NCBI RefSeq assembly: GCF_018403665.1
Contig: NZ_BOVJ01000061.1
Coordinates: forward strand, 1-34,722
Direction of reading: 5' to 3'
DNA length: 34,722 bases
Source of the DNA: Paenibacillus cisolokensis
GTDB lineage: Bacteria > Bacillota > Bacilli > Paenibacillales > Paenibacillaceae
The notes below the pieces were generated by a model. The model was not told the origin of the DNA. It searched no databases and saw only the letters and a program-made list of their open reading frames with translations. Below are positions 27,912 through 34,722 of this stretch, one piece after another. The translations under genes were made by a program, and so were the position numbers. Each line of letters begins with the position of its first letter. Within the stretch, counting starts at the first letter, position 1.

Positions 27912-29071
27912 TCAACATTCTGTATATCCAACCGTACGCCAGTCATGTCGGCGGCGTCGATACCGTCCTGCTGCAGCTTGTGAAGGGATTGGACAAAAAC
28001 GTATACCGGCCGTACGTCGTATTGCCGGCTCCGAGTCCGTATGTGGAAAAGTACGAGGAGGCCGGCGCGATCGTCTTGTTTTGCACGCTGGCCGTTTTCG
28101 GCAAACCGACAGATGTTCTTTACTATCCGCGGAATATGATCAAACTGATCCGGTCGATCGCGATGCTCCGCGATATTGTAAAGCGGTACGGCATCGATCT
28201 TATTCATTCGCATAAAATGGAGGTTCTTGGCGGCAATATCGTCGGAAAGCTGCTGGGCATTCCGACGCTGCAGACCGTCCACGAGCTTCCGCGGAAACCG
28301 CTCGCGGCATACAAATTCGTAGCGCTGCTGAACCATTTGTTCAATGACAAGATCATCGTGCTGTGCGAACGCAGCAAGGTCATGTTTCGATGGTGGAAGC
28401 ATCGCTCGGGCAAGCTGGTCAAAATTTACAACGGCATCGAGCTGCCGGCCGAACCGTTCCCTTCCGACGATGCGTTGCGCAAGGAATTGGGGCTCGACCC
28501 GTCGGACAAAGTGGCCATCACCGTCGCCCGGTTGTCTCCAATGAAAGGCATCGAATATTTGCTCGAAGCGGCCCGTTCGTTAAAGTCGACGCATCCATGG
28601 CTGAAGATTGTCATTGCCGGAGACGTCGCGTTCGAATCGGAACGGGGCTACAAGGCGGAGCTGTTGGCGTTGAAACAGAAGGAACAGCTGGACAACGTAT
28701 ATTTTCTGGGGCTGCGGCGGGACGTTCCGAATTTGCTGCGGCAAGCGGACATATTCGTATTGCCTTCCGTGTACGATATTTTCCCGACCGTCGTGCTTGA
28801 GGCGATGAGCGCAGGGCTCCCGGTAGTGGCGACAGATGTGGGCGGGGTTCCCGAAATGGTCACGGAGCGTTCGGGAATCGTCGTTCCTCCCCGGAATGCG
28901 GAAGCGTTATGCCTGGCGATTGCGCGCATGGCCGAGTCGGATGCCGAACGGTTCGGCAGGGAAGGCAGACGGCTGGTGGAGACCCATTTTACGCGAGAGC
29001 GGTACATTTCGCAAACAACTGCCTTGTACGAGGAGCTGCTTGGAAAAGATGAAAAACAAAATTCGGCTTGA
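27908..29071 (+). CDS. Glycosyltransferase family 4
   Basis: A 387-residue GT-B glycosyltransferase, intact. The N-terminus INILYIQPYASHVGGVDTVL contains the Gly-Gly loop typical of family 4. IHSHKMEVLGGNIVGKLLG and TLQTVHELPR follow. The donor domain shows VAITVARLSPMKGIEYLLEA, LKIVIAGDVAFESERGY, VYFLGLRRDVPNLLRQADIF and VLPSVYDIFPTVVLEAMSAG with LPVVATDVGGVPEMV, so the E-x7-E donor motif region is complete. The ATG overlaps the previous stop by 4 bp, and its own end overlaps the acyltransferase start by 23 bp: a tightly coupled block. Sugar specificity is unknown. Confidence 0.92.
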   Translation: MINILYIQPYASHVGGVDTVLLQLVKGLDKNVYRPYVVLPAPSPYVEKYEEAGAIVLFCTLAVFGKPTDVLYYPRNMIKLIRSIAMLRDIVKRYGIDLIHSHKMEVLGGNIVGKLLGIPTLQTVHELPRKPLAAYKFVALLNHLFNDKIIVLCERSKVMFRWWKHRSGKLVKIYNGIELPAEPFPSDDALRKELGLDPSDKVAITVARLSPMKGIEYLLEAARSLKSTHPWLKIVIAGDVAFESERGYKAELLALKQKEQLDNVYFLGLRRDVPNLLRQADIFVLPSVYDIFPTVVLEAMSAGLPVVATDVGGVPEMVTERSGIVVPPRNAEALCLAIARMAESDAERFGREGRRLVETHFTRERYISQTTALYEELLGKDEKQNSA

Positions 29072-29639
29072 TCAATATGACCAGAGCCACTACTCCAGAG
29101 GCCGAAGCGGTATGGTCGTGCTGCTGTGGTGGTTCGTTCAGGGAACGCTGTTTCGGTTCTCCTTGCACCCGATGTACAGCTGGCGCAATATGCTGCTCCG
29201 GCTGTTCGGAGCGAGCATCGGCCGCGGCGTGAAGGTGCGGCCGACAGCGCGCTTTACGTACCCCTGGAAAGTCGCGATCGGCGATCATTCCTGGATCGGC
29301 GATCACGTCGAGTTGTATAGTCTCGACCGTATCGAGATCGGGGAGCATTGCGTCATTTCCCAGCAAAGCTATATTTGCACCGGGACGCATAATATCCGCG
29401 ATCCCCGGTTCGGGTTGGTGACGCGGCCGGTGCGGATCGGCGACGGCGCATGGGTAGCGAGCGGCGCCTTCGTATATCCCGGCGTTACGATCGGGCCGAT
29501 GGCGGTCGTCGCCGCCCGCAGCACCGTTATACGCAACGTTCCGGCCAATGAGGTTCACGCCGGTTCCCCCGCCCAATATTTGCAGGACCGCTTCGCTCCG
29601 GTGAATCCGTCTGAGCCGAGGAAAGAGGTTCTCGTATGA
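29049..29639 (+). CDS. WcaF-like acyltransferase, left-handed beta-helix (hexapeptide) family
   Basis: A 196-residue O-acyltransferase, most likely an acetyltransferase that decorates a repeat-unit sugar using acetyl-CoA. The N-terminal part (MKNKIRLDQYDQSHYSRGRS, then VVLLWWFVQGTLFRFSLHPM and RNMLLRLFGASIG) is characteristic of the putative colanic acid acetyltransferase WcaF. The hexapeptide-repeat helix runs from about 50 to 170 (IGRGVKVRPTARF, VAIGDHSWIGDHVELY, IEIGEHCVISQQSYICTGTH with catalytic-type His, VRIGDGAWVASGAFVYPGV). It is flanked by a glycosyltransferase and the WcaI-like gene with overlaps on both sides. As in E. coli, WcaF- and WcaI-type genes travel with gmd, fcl and manC. 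Confidence 0.88.
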   Translation: MKNKIRLDQYDQSHYSRGRSGMVVLLWWFVQGTLFRFSLHPMYSWRNMLLRLFGASIGRGVKVRPTARFTYPWKVAIGDHSWIGDHVELYSLDRIEIGEHCVISQQSYICTGTHNIRDPRFGLVTRPVRIGDGAWVASGAFVYPGVTIGPMAVVAARSTVIRNVPANEVHAGSPAQYLQDRFAPVNPSEPRKEVLV

Positions 29640-30876
29640 AGCCGGGAATCGTGTTCGTCATCAATTACTTTTATCCGGATTACGCTTCGACCGGTCAGCT
29701 GATGACAGAGCTATGTCTGCATTTGCAGCGCGACTTCGACATTACCGTCATCGCTGCGCGGCCGGAGAACGGGACCGCCGGTCCGGAAGGCGGAAAGCGA
29801 ATTGCCGAAAGCCGGCTGGAAGGAATCAAAATCCTTCATATTAAACTTCCGAAAGTGGATAAAACGAACAAGATCAGCAGGCTGCGGTATGTCGCCGCCT
29901 ACTTTTTTATGCCGTGTACTTGCTGCTGCGGCAGAAGCGTCCCCAATTGATTTATACGATATCACAGCCGCCGATTCTCGGCGGGTTGATCGGCAGTATC
30001 GGCAAAGCGCTCAAGCGTTCGAAGCATATTTACAATATCCAGGACTTCAATCCCGAGCAGGCCGAGTCGATCGGCTTTATGAAGAACCGCTTCCTGTTCG
30101 CGGCGGCCCGTTGGCTCGATACGCTTAATTGCCGATATGCCGACCACATTATAACCGTCGGACAGGACATGAAGGAGACGCTGATCGGCCGTCTTCGCCG
30201 GGAGACGAATCATTATTCCGTCATCAACAACTGGACGAACGAGCAGGACATCATTCCGCTGCCGAAGGATCATCCCGGCGTGGCGGCTCTTATCCGCCGG
30301 CACGGCTGGGAAGGCAAGTTTATCGTCATGTATTCGGGCAATCTCGGCCTGTACTACGATCTTGAGAATTTGATTGCGATTACGCCTGCCTTCCGGCATT
30401 GCAAAGATCTGCTGTTCGTGTTTATCGGCGACGGCGCCGTCAAGAAGCGGATGGTTGATTATGTGCAAAAAAACGGAATGGAAGAGCAGGTCCGTTTTCT
30501 GCCGTTCTTGCCGAAGGAGGAGCTGAAGCATTCGCTGAACGCCGCCGATCTGCACCTCGTTGTGAACCAGAAGGGCATTAAAGGCGTGTCGGTGCCAAGT
30601 AAAATATACGGCGTCATGGCAGCAGGCAAGCCGATACTCGGCGTTCTGGAGCAAGGCAGCGAGGCAGAACGGCTGATCCATGAGAGCGGCTGCGGAGTTG
30701 TCGTCGAGCCTCAGGATTACGAAGCGGTCAAGCGGCGACTCGGCGAGCTGTATCGGACAGACCGGGACCGGCTTCGGCTGCTCGGCTTGCAAGGAAGATC
30801 GTATTTGGAAAAGCATTTGCGCCGGGATATTTCACTGGAGAAATACCGGAACTTGCTTTTATCGCTGCAAAAATAG
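29636..30876 (+). CDS. WcaI-like glycosyltransferase, family 4 (one apparent frameshift)
   Basis: About 413 residues when joined. It resembles the colanic acid glycosyltransferase WcaI: FVINYFYPDYASTGQLMTEL at the N-terminus, ISQPPILGGLIGSIGKALKR, YNIQDFNPEQAESIG, and the donor-site part with VMYSGNLGLYYDLENLIA, LLFVFIGDGAVKKRM, VRFLPFLPKEELKHSLNAAD and VSVPSKIYGVMAAGKPILG. In E. coli WcaI is assigned to addition of fucose or glucuronate to colanic acid; the sugar here is unproven. The frame breaks at a T6 run (29903-29908); a seventh T gives VAAYFFYAVYLLLRQKRP. The ATG overlaps the acyltransferase stop (ATGA). Confidence 0.9.
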
Positions 30877-30905
30877 AGAACATTCGATATTCGGGAGGGA
30901 ACGGG

Positions 30906-32276
30906 ATGAAACTCGTGCTGTTGTCCGGCGGGTCGGGGAAACGGCTGTGGCCGTTATCGAACGATGCGCGGTCCAAGCAATTTTTGAGGGTGCTGGAGAA
31001 CGAAGACCGGGAAAGGGTGTCGATGGTGCAGCGGGTTTGGCGGCAGCTTGCCGTATCGGGATTGGCCGCATCCAGCTTTATCGCGACGAGCCGGTCGCAG
31101 ATCGAGATGATGAAAAGCCAGGTCGGCCCCGATGTTCCGCTTATCATTGAGCCGGAGCGGCGGGATACCTTCCCCGCAGTCGCCCTGGCGTCCGCGTATC
31201 TGTATTCTCTCAAGGACGCCCCGCTCGATGAAACGGTTGTCGTGCTGCCGGTCGATCCGTTCGTTGAGAACCGGTTCTTCGATACCGTTCGACGTCTGGA
31301 CGGCGTATTGTCCCGATCCGGGGCGGACCTGGCGCTGATCGGCGTTGCCCCGACATATCCGTCGGGCAAATACGGTTACATTGTCATCCGGCCGGAAGCG
31401 GATACCGCTTTGGAATATCGTCCGGTCGATCACTTTCGCGAGAAACCGACGGAAAGCGAGGCGGAGCGACTGCTGGAGATCGGCGCCTTATGGAATTGCG
31501 GCGTGTTCGCCTTCCGTCTCCGCTATATGATCGAGTGGCTGGAGCGAAACGGCTGGCCGATTCACTACGAAGAATTGGCGAGGCAATACCAGCTGCTGCC
31601 CAAAATCAGTTTCGACTATGAAGTCGTCGAGAAGTCGCGCCGTATCGTCGTCGTTCCCTACGACGGATATTGGAAAGACCTCGGAACGTGGAACACGCTG
31701 ACCGAAGAGATGCCGAACCGGCTCATCGGCAAAGGCCGGATTGCGGACGACTGCCACAATACGCATCTCATCAACGAGACCGATATACCGGTCGCCATTC
31801 TCGGCTTATCGAACGTCGTCGTCGCCGCAAGTCCGGACGGCATACTCGTGACCGACAAGAGCGCAAGCCCCCGCATCAAGGATTTCATCGACGACAATCA
31901 GACGCCGATGTTTGAGGAGCGCGAATGGGGCTGGGTCAGAGTGCTGGATCATCAACGGTACGATGACGGGAGGATCGTCTTGACGAAACGGATCGGCCTG
32001 CAGGAAGGGAAGAATCTGGGGTACCGGATGTATCCGAACCGCGAGGAAGTATGGACGATCGTCAGGGGAGAGGGCGAATTTGTCCAGAACGGCAACTATA
32101 TGCGGGTCAAGGCGGGCAACGTCCTTCATATTCCGACCAAGACGCTGCATTCGGTCAAGGCGTTGTCCGATCTGGAAATCATCGTCGTGCAGAGCGGCAT
32201 CGCGGCCGAGCCGGACCATGCGGTCGAGCTGTACGATACGTGGGCGGATGTCGAAAAGCATTGCTTGAAAATATAA
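30906..32276 (+). CDS. manC: Mannose-1-phosphate guanylyltransferase (bifunctional-type, with cupin domain)
   Basis: Makes GDP-mannose from GTP and mannose-1-phosphate, feeding gmd and fcl and possibly mannosyl transfer. 456 residues, intact. The nucleotidyltransferase domain (about 1-280) has LLSGGSGKRLWPLSNDARSK, EPERRDTFPAVALAS, VLPVDPFV, the FREKPT motif and ALWNCGVFAF. A left-handed helix segment follows. The C-terminal cupin domain (about 345-456) matches type II mannose-6-phosphate isomerase (GYRMYPNREEVWTIVRGEGE, IPTKTLHSV), so it may also isomerise fructose-6-phosphate. No phosphomannomutase is visible nearby. GGGAGGG precedes the ATG. 28 bp before ugd. Confidence 0.94.
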   Translation: MKLVLLSGGSGKRLWPLSNDARSKQFLRVLENEDRERVSMVQRVWRQLAVSGLAASSFIATSRSQIEMMKSQVGPDVPLIIEPERRDTFPAVALASAYLYSLKDAPLDETVVVLPVDPFVENRFFDTVRRLDGVLSRSGADLALIGVAPTYPSGKYGYIVIRPEADTALEYRPVDHFREKPTESEAERLLEIGALWNCGVFAFRLRYMIEWLERNGWPIHYEELARQYQLLPKISFDYEVVEKSRRIVVVPYDGYWKDLGTWNTLTEEMPNRLIGKGRIADDCHNTHLINETDIPVAILGLSNVVVAASPDGILVTDKSASPRIKDFIDDNQTPMFEEREWGWVRVLDHQRYDDGRIVLTKRIGLQEGKNLGYRMYPNREEVWTIVRGEGEFVQNGNYMRVKAGNVLHIPTKTLHSVKALSDLEIIVVQSGIAAEPDHAVELYDTWADVEKHCLKI

Positions 32277-32304
32277 CGCTTGGCAAGGACGGGGGAATGC
32301 GGCG

Positions 32305-33641
32305 ATGAAATTGGCGGTTGTCGGTACGGGGTATGTCGGTCTTGTATCCGGAGTATGCTTTGCTCATTTGGGCCATCAGGTCGTTTGCGTCGACAAGCAG
32401 GAGGAGCGGATTGCCCGTCTGAACAGCGGGGAGGTCCCGATCTATGAACCAGGTCTCAAAGAGATGATGGATGCCTCTGCCGCCGCAGGCCGGCTTCGAT
32501 TTACGACCGGTCTGCAAGAAGCTGTGCATCATGCGGACATCGTCATATTGGCGGTCGGCACCCCTTCGCTGCCGTCCGGCGAAGCCGACTTGTCGTTCAT
32601 CGAGGCGGCTGCGAGAGAAATCGGGCAGGCGATGAACGGGTATAAAATTATCGTGACGAAAAGTACGGTGCCGGTCGGTACGAACGAGAAAGTAGCGGCC
32701 ATTGTGGCCGCACATTCCGGTCATCCGTTCGCGGTCGCATCCGTGCCGGAATTTCTCCGGGAAGGGACGGCGGTTAAGGACACGCTGAATCCCGACCGGA
32801 TCGTCATCGGAACGTCGGAGGAGGCGGTGGCGCAGCGGCTTGCCGAGCTGCATCGTCCGCTTACCGAGCATATTGTCGTGACCGATATTCGCAGCGCGGA
32901 AATGATCAAGTACGCTTCCAACGCATTTCTTGCGACTAAAATTTCCTTTATTAACGAGATCGCCAACATTTGCGAGAAGGTAGGAGCCGATGTGATGAGG
33001 GTGGCCGAAGGGATGGGCTACGACAAGCGCATCGGCTCCTCGTTTTGCGGCCGGGAATCGGCTACGGCGGGTCATGCTTTCCGAAGGATACGCAAGCGCT
33101 GATCCAAATCGCCGGACACGTCGATTACGAGTTCAAGCTGCTGAAATCGGTCGTGGAGGTGAACCGCGACCAGCGGTACAATGTGCTGCGCAAGCTGACC
33201 GAATATTTGGGCGAATTGCGCGGCGCCACAATTGCCGTGTGGGGGCTGGCGTTCAAGCCGGAAACCGACGATGTCCGGGAGTCGCCGGCATTCGAAATTA
33301 TCGGGCGTCTTCTGGAAGCGGGAGCCGTCGTCCGGGCGTACGATCCGGTTGCGGCCGATAATTTCCGCAAAGGGCTGGAGCATCCGAATGCCGTCTATTG
33401 CAGCAGCGCGGCGGAAGCGGCGGCCGGGGCCGACGCCTTGTGCCTGCTGACGGAGTGGCGTGAATTCGCCGATTTTCCGCTCGACAAGCTGCAGGCGCTG
33501 TTGAGACAACCTTTGCTTATTGACGGGCGAAACGCGTTCGACGAAAGCGAGATCGCGAAGACGGGTCTGGTTTATTACGCCGTAGGCCGTCCGCGTCTGA
33601 ACCGGGGCATCCGCGAGCAATCGCCGGCGCTCGCGTTCTGA
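32305..33641 (+). CDS. ugd: UDP-glucose 6-dehydrogenase (one apparent frameshift)
   Basis: Oxidises UDP-glucose (from galU) to UDP-glucuronate with two NAD+, giving the acidic sugar of the polymer. About 445 residues when joined. The Rossmann motif VGTGYVGLVSG (6-16), VPIYEPGL, VGTPS, TKSTVPVGT, PEFLREGTAV, ATKISFINEIANICE and the catalytic GGSCFPKDT with Cys about residue 258 are all present. VWGLAFKPETDDVRESPA and the C-terminal domain follow. The frame breaks at a T4 run (33043-33046); a fifth T gives RIGSSFLRPGIGYGGSCF. The lesion lies just before the active-site Cys, so if real it would inactivate the enzyme. Confidence 0.95.
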
Positions 33642-33677
33642 CCCGACCCAATCTGTTGATAAGGAGCCGTGACGATC

Positions 33678-34643
33678 ATGAGGCGTCCGCTTGCCAAGCG
33701 CATCATGCTCATTTCCGGTATCGCGCTGCTGCTCATCCTTACGGCGTCGGCCGGATACGGCTGGTATCTGTATCGTTCCGTCGAGCAGACGGTCGTACGG
33801 ATGTACGAACCGATCGAATCGGACGAACCCGATGCAGGGATCGGCAATCCGGAAGGCCGGAAGCGTCCGGAGCGTCTTCCCCTTGCGCAGCGGGATAAGG
33901 AGCAGCAGCCTTTTACGGTATTGATAATGGGGATAGATGAGCGTCCGGGCGACCCCGGGCGCTCCGATACGTTAATCGTGATCAGCGTCAATCCGGACAA
34001 GGAAGAGGCGCTTCTATTCAACATTCCGCGCGATACGAGAACCGAAATCGTCGGGAGGGGCGTGGCGGACAAAATCAATCATGCTCACGCCTTTGGCGGC
34101 GTGAAGATGACCGTGGAAACGGTGGAACGATTCCTGGACTATCCGATCGACTACTATATGAAAGTCAATATGGAAGGGTTCGTCGCGCTTATCGATTTGC
34201 TCGGCGGAGTGGAAGTGAACAATACGTTCGCTTTCGACAACTCCGGTTATCATTTCGATAAAGGGGTCATTCAGCTGCAGGGAGAAGAAGCGCTCTCCTT
34301 CTCGCGGATGCGGTATGAAGACCCGCGCGGCGACCTCGGGCGCAACGAGAGGCAGCGGGCCGTAATCCGGGCGATTATGGACAAGACGCTCACCTTCTCG
34401 AATGTGACGCAAGTGAACAAGGTGCTCGATCAGGTGGCCGGCTACGTCAAGACGAATATGACGTTCGACGAGATGAAAACCTTTTTGTTTCACTACCGTC
34501 CCCGCATCAAAACGATAAGCTCGACCGAGATCAAGGGAAGCGGGACCCGAATCGGCGGGATTTATTACTACCAGGTCGACGGCGCGGAGCGGGACCGGAT
34601 TCACAAGCTTCTGGCCGAGCATCAGACAGGCGGCGACGGCTAG
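33678..34643 (+). CDS. LytR-CpsA-Psr (LCP) family phosphotransferase
   Basis: A 321-residue membrane-anchored protein with one N-terminal transmembrane helix (about 10-30) and an extracellular LCP domain (about 75-230). LCP enzymes transfer undecaprenyl-diphosphate-linked glycopolymers to peptidoglycan, so this one may anchor the EPS to the wall. Family features are LIMGIDERPGDPGRSDTLIV, a conserved LLFNIPRDTRTEI, DKINHAHAFGG, VNMEGFVALIDLLGGVEVNN and SFSRMRYEDPRGDLGRNERQ with active-site-type Arg and Asp. AAGGAG lies 11 nt before this ATG; an in-frame GTG at 33669 is only 2 nt from it and less likely. Last complete gene of the locus and intact. Confidence 0.92.
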   Translation: MRRPLAKRIMLISGIALLLILTASAGYGWYLYRSVEQTVVRMYEPIESDEPDAGIGNPEGRKRPERLPLAQRDKEQQPFTVLIMGIDERPGDPGRSDTLIVISVNPDKEEALLFNIPRDTRTEIVGRGVADKINHAHAFGGVKMTVETVERFLDYPIDYYMKVNMEGFVALIDLLGGVEVNNTFAFDNSGYHFDKGVIQLQGEEALSFSRMRYEDPRGDLGRNERQRAVIRAIMDKTLTFSNVTQVNKVLDQVAGYVKTNMTFDEMKTFLFHYRPRIKTISSTEIKGSGTRIGGIYYYQVDGAERDRIHKLLAEHQTGGDG

Positions 34644-34691
34644 ACGGACGGCCGGTCGTTCGGCGGGCATAAACGCCGGCGCCCTTACATA

Positions 34692-34715
34692 ATAGTGAAC
34701 AAGCTTGTTTCACTA
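34692..34715. promoter_or_regulatory. Near-perfect palindrome before the next gene
   Basis: ATAGTGAAC-AAGCTT-GTTTCACTAT centres on AAGCTT. One extra A on the left arm would make a perfect 26-bp palindrome. It sits directly before AGGAGG at the window edge, so it is an operator or 5'-leader hairpin of the next gene. There is no T run, so a terminator is unlikely. Confidence 0.5.
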
Positions 34716-34722
34716 TAGGAGG

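Overview
The window looks like chromosomal DNA of an endospore-forming Bacillota species of the Paenibacillaceae type (Paenibacillus, Cohnella and relatives). The clues are moderately high GC, AGGAGG-like ribosome binding sites, TTG and GTG starts, a KapB homologue (a sporulation phosphorelay accessory), an ACT-domain malic enzyme, a secreted hydrolase with a copper-amine-oxidase N-terminal-like domain, and an exopolysaccharide (EPS) locus built like Firmicutes eps/pep clusters. I see no rRNA, tRNA, transposase, phage gene or CRISPR array.

Layout. 1-428: no convincing gene; a 59-bp tandem repeat and a doubtful edge ORF. 429-4074: two small divergent regulator-enzyme modules, cytochrome P450 / PadR regulator and TetR regulator / short-chain dehydrogenase, each with a perfect inverted repeat between the divergent genes. 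4513-9856: ordinary chromosomal genes (secreted SH3b-NlpC/P60 hydrolase, malic enzyme, diacylglycerol-glucosyltransferase-like enzyme, kapB, secreted SGNH hydrolase). 10113-14716: gltB, glutamate synthase large subunit, closed by a strong terminator. 14859-15663: a 58-residue small ORF and a Cro/CI-type (XRE) regulator, both on the minus strand.

15905-34643 is one long plus-strand EPS locus: PilZ-like protein, chain-length protein (wzz/epsA type), tyrosine kinase (wze/epsB type), a structured RNA plus terminator, galU, initiating sugar-phosphate transferase, fcl, gmd, flippase, polymerase, four glycosyltransferases, a WcaF-like acyltransferase, a WcaI-like glycosyltransferase, manC, ugd and an LCP-family protein. 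Together they supply UDP-glucose, UDP-glucuronate, GDP-mannose and GDP-L-fucose, build a lipid-linked repeat unit, flip it, polymerise it and attach or export it (Wzx/Wzy route). The predicted product is a fucose- and glucuronate-containing, colanic-acid- or paenan-like polysaccharide.

Two observations dominate. First, between the tyrosine kinase and galU lies a multi-helix RNA followed by an intrinsic terminator, exactly where Bacillus eps operons carry the EAR (Rfam epsC) antitermination RNA. Second, eleven genes are interrupted by seventeen one-base losses, nearly all in A/T homopolymers. Restoring one base each time rebuilds a full-length protein, so these look like sequencing or assembly errors rather than decay. 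Genes below are therefore given over their full reconstructed span, with each lesion named.
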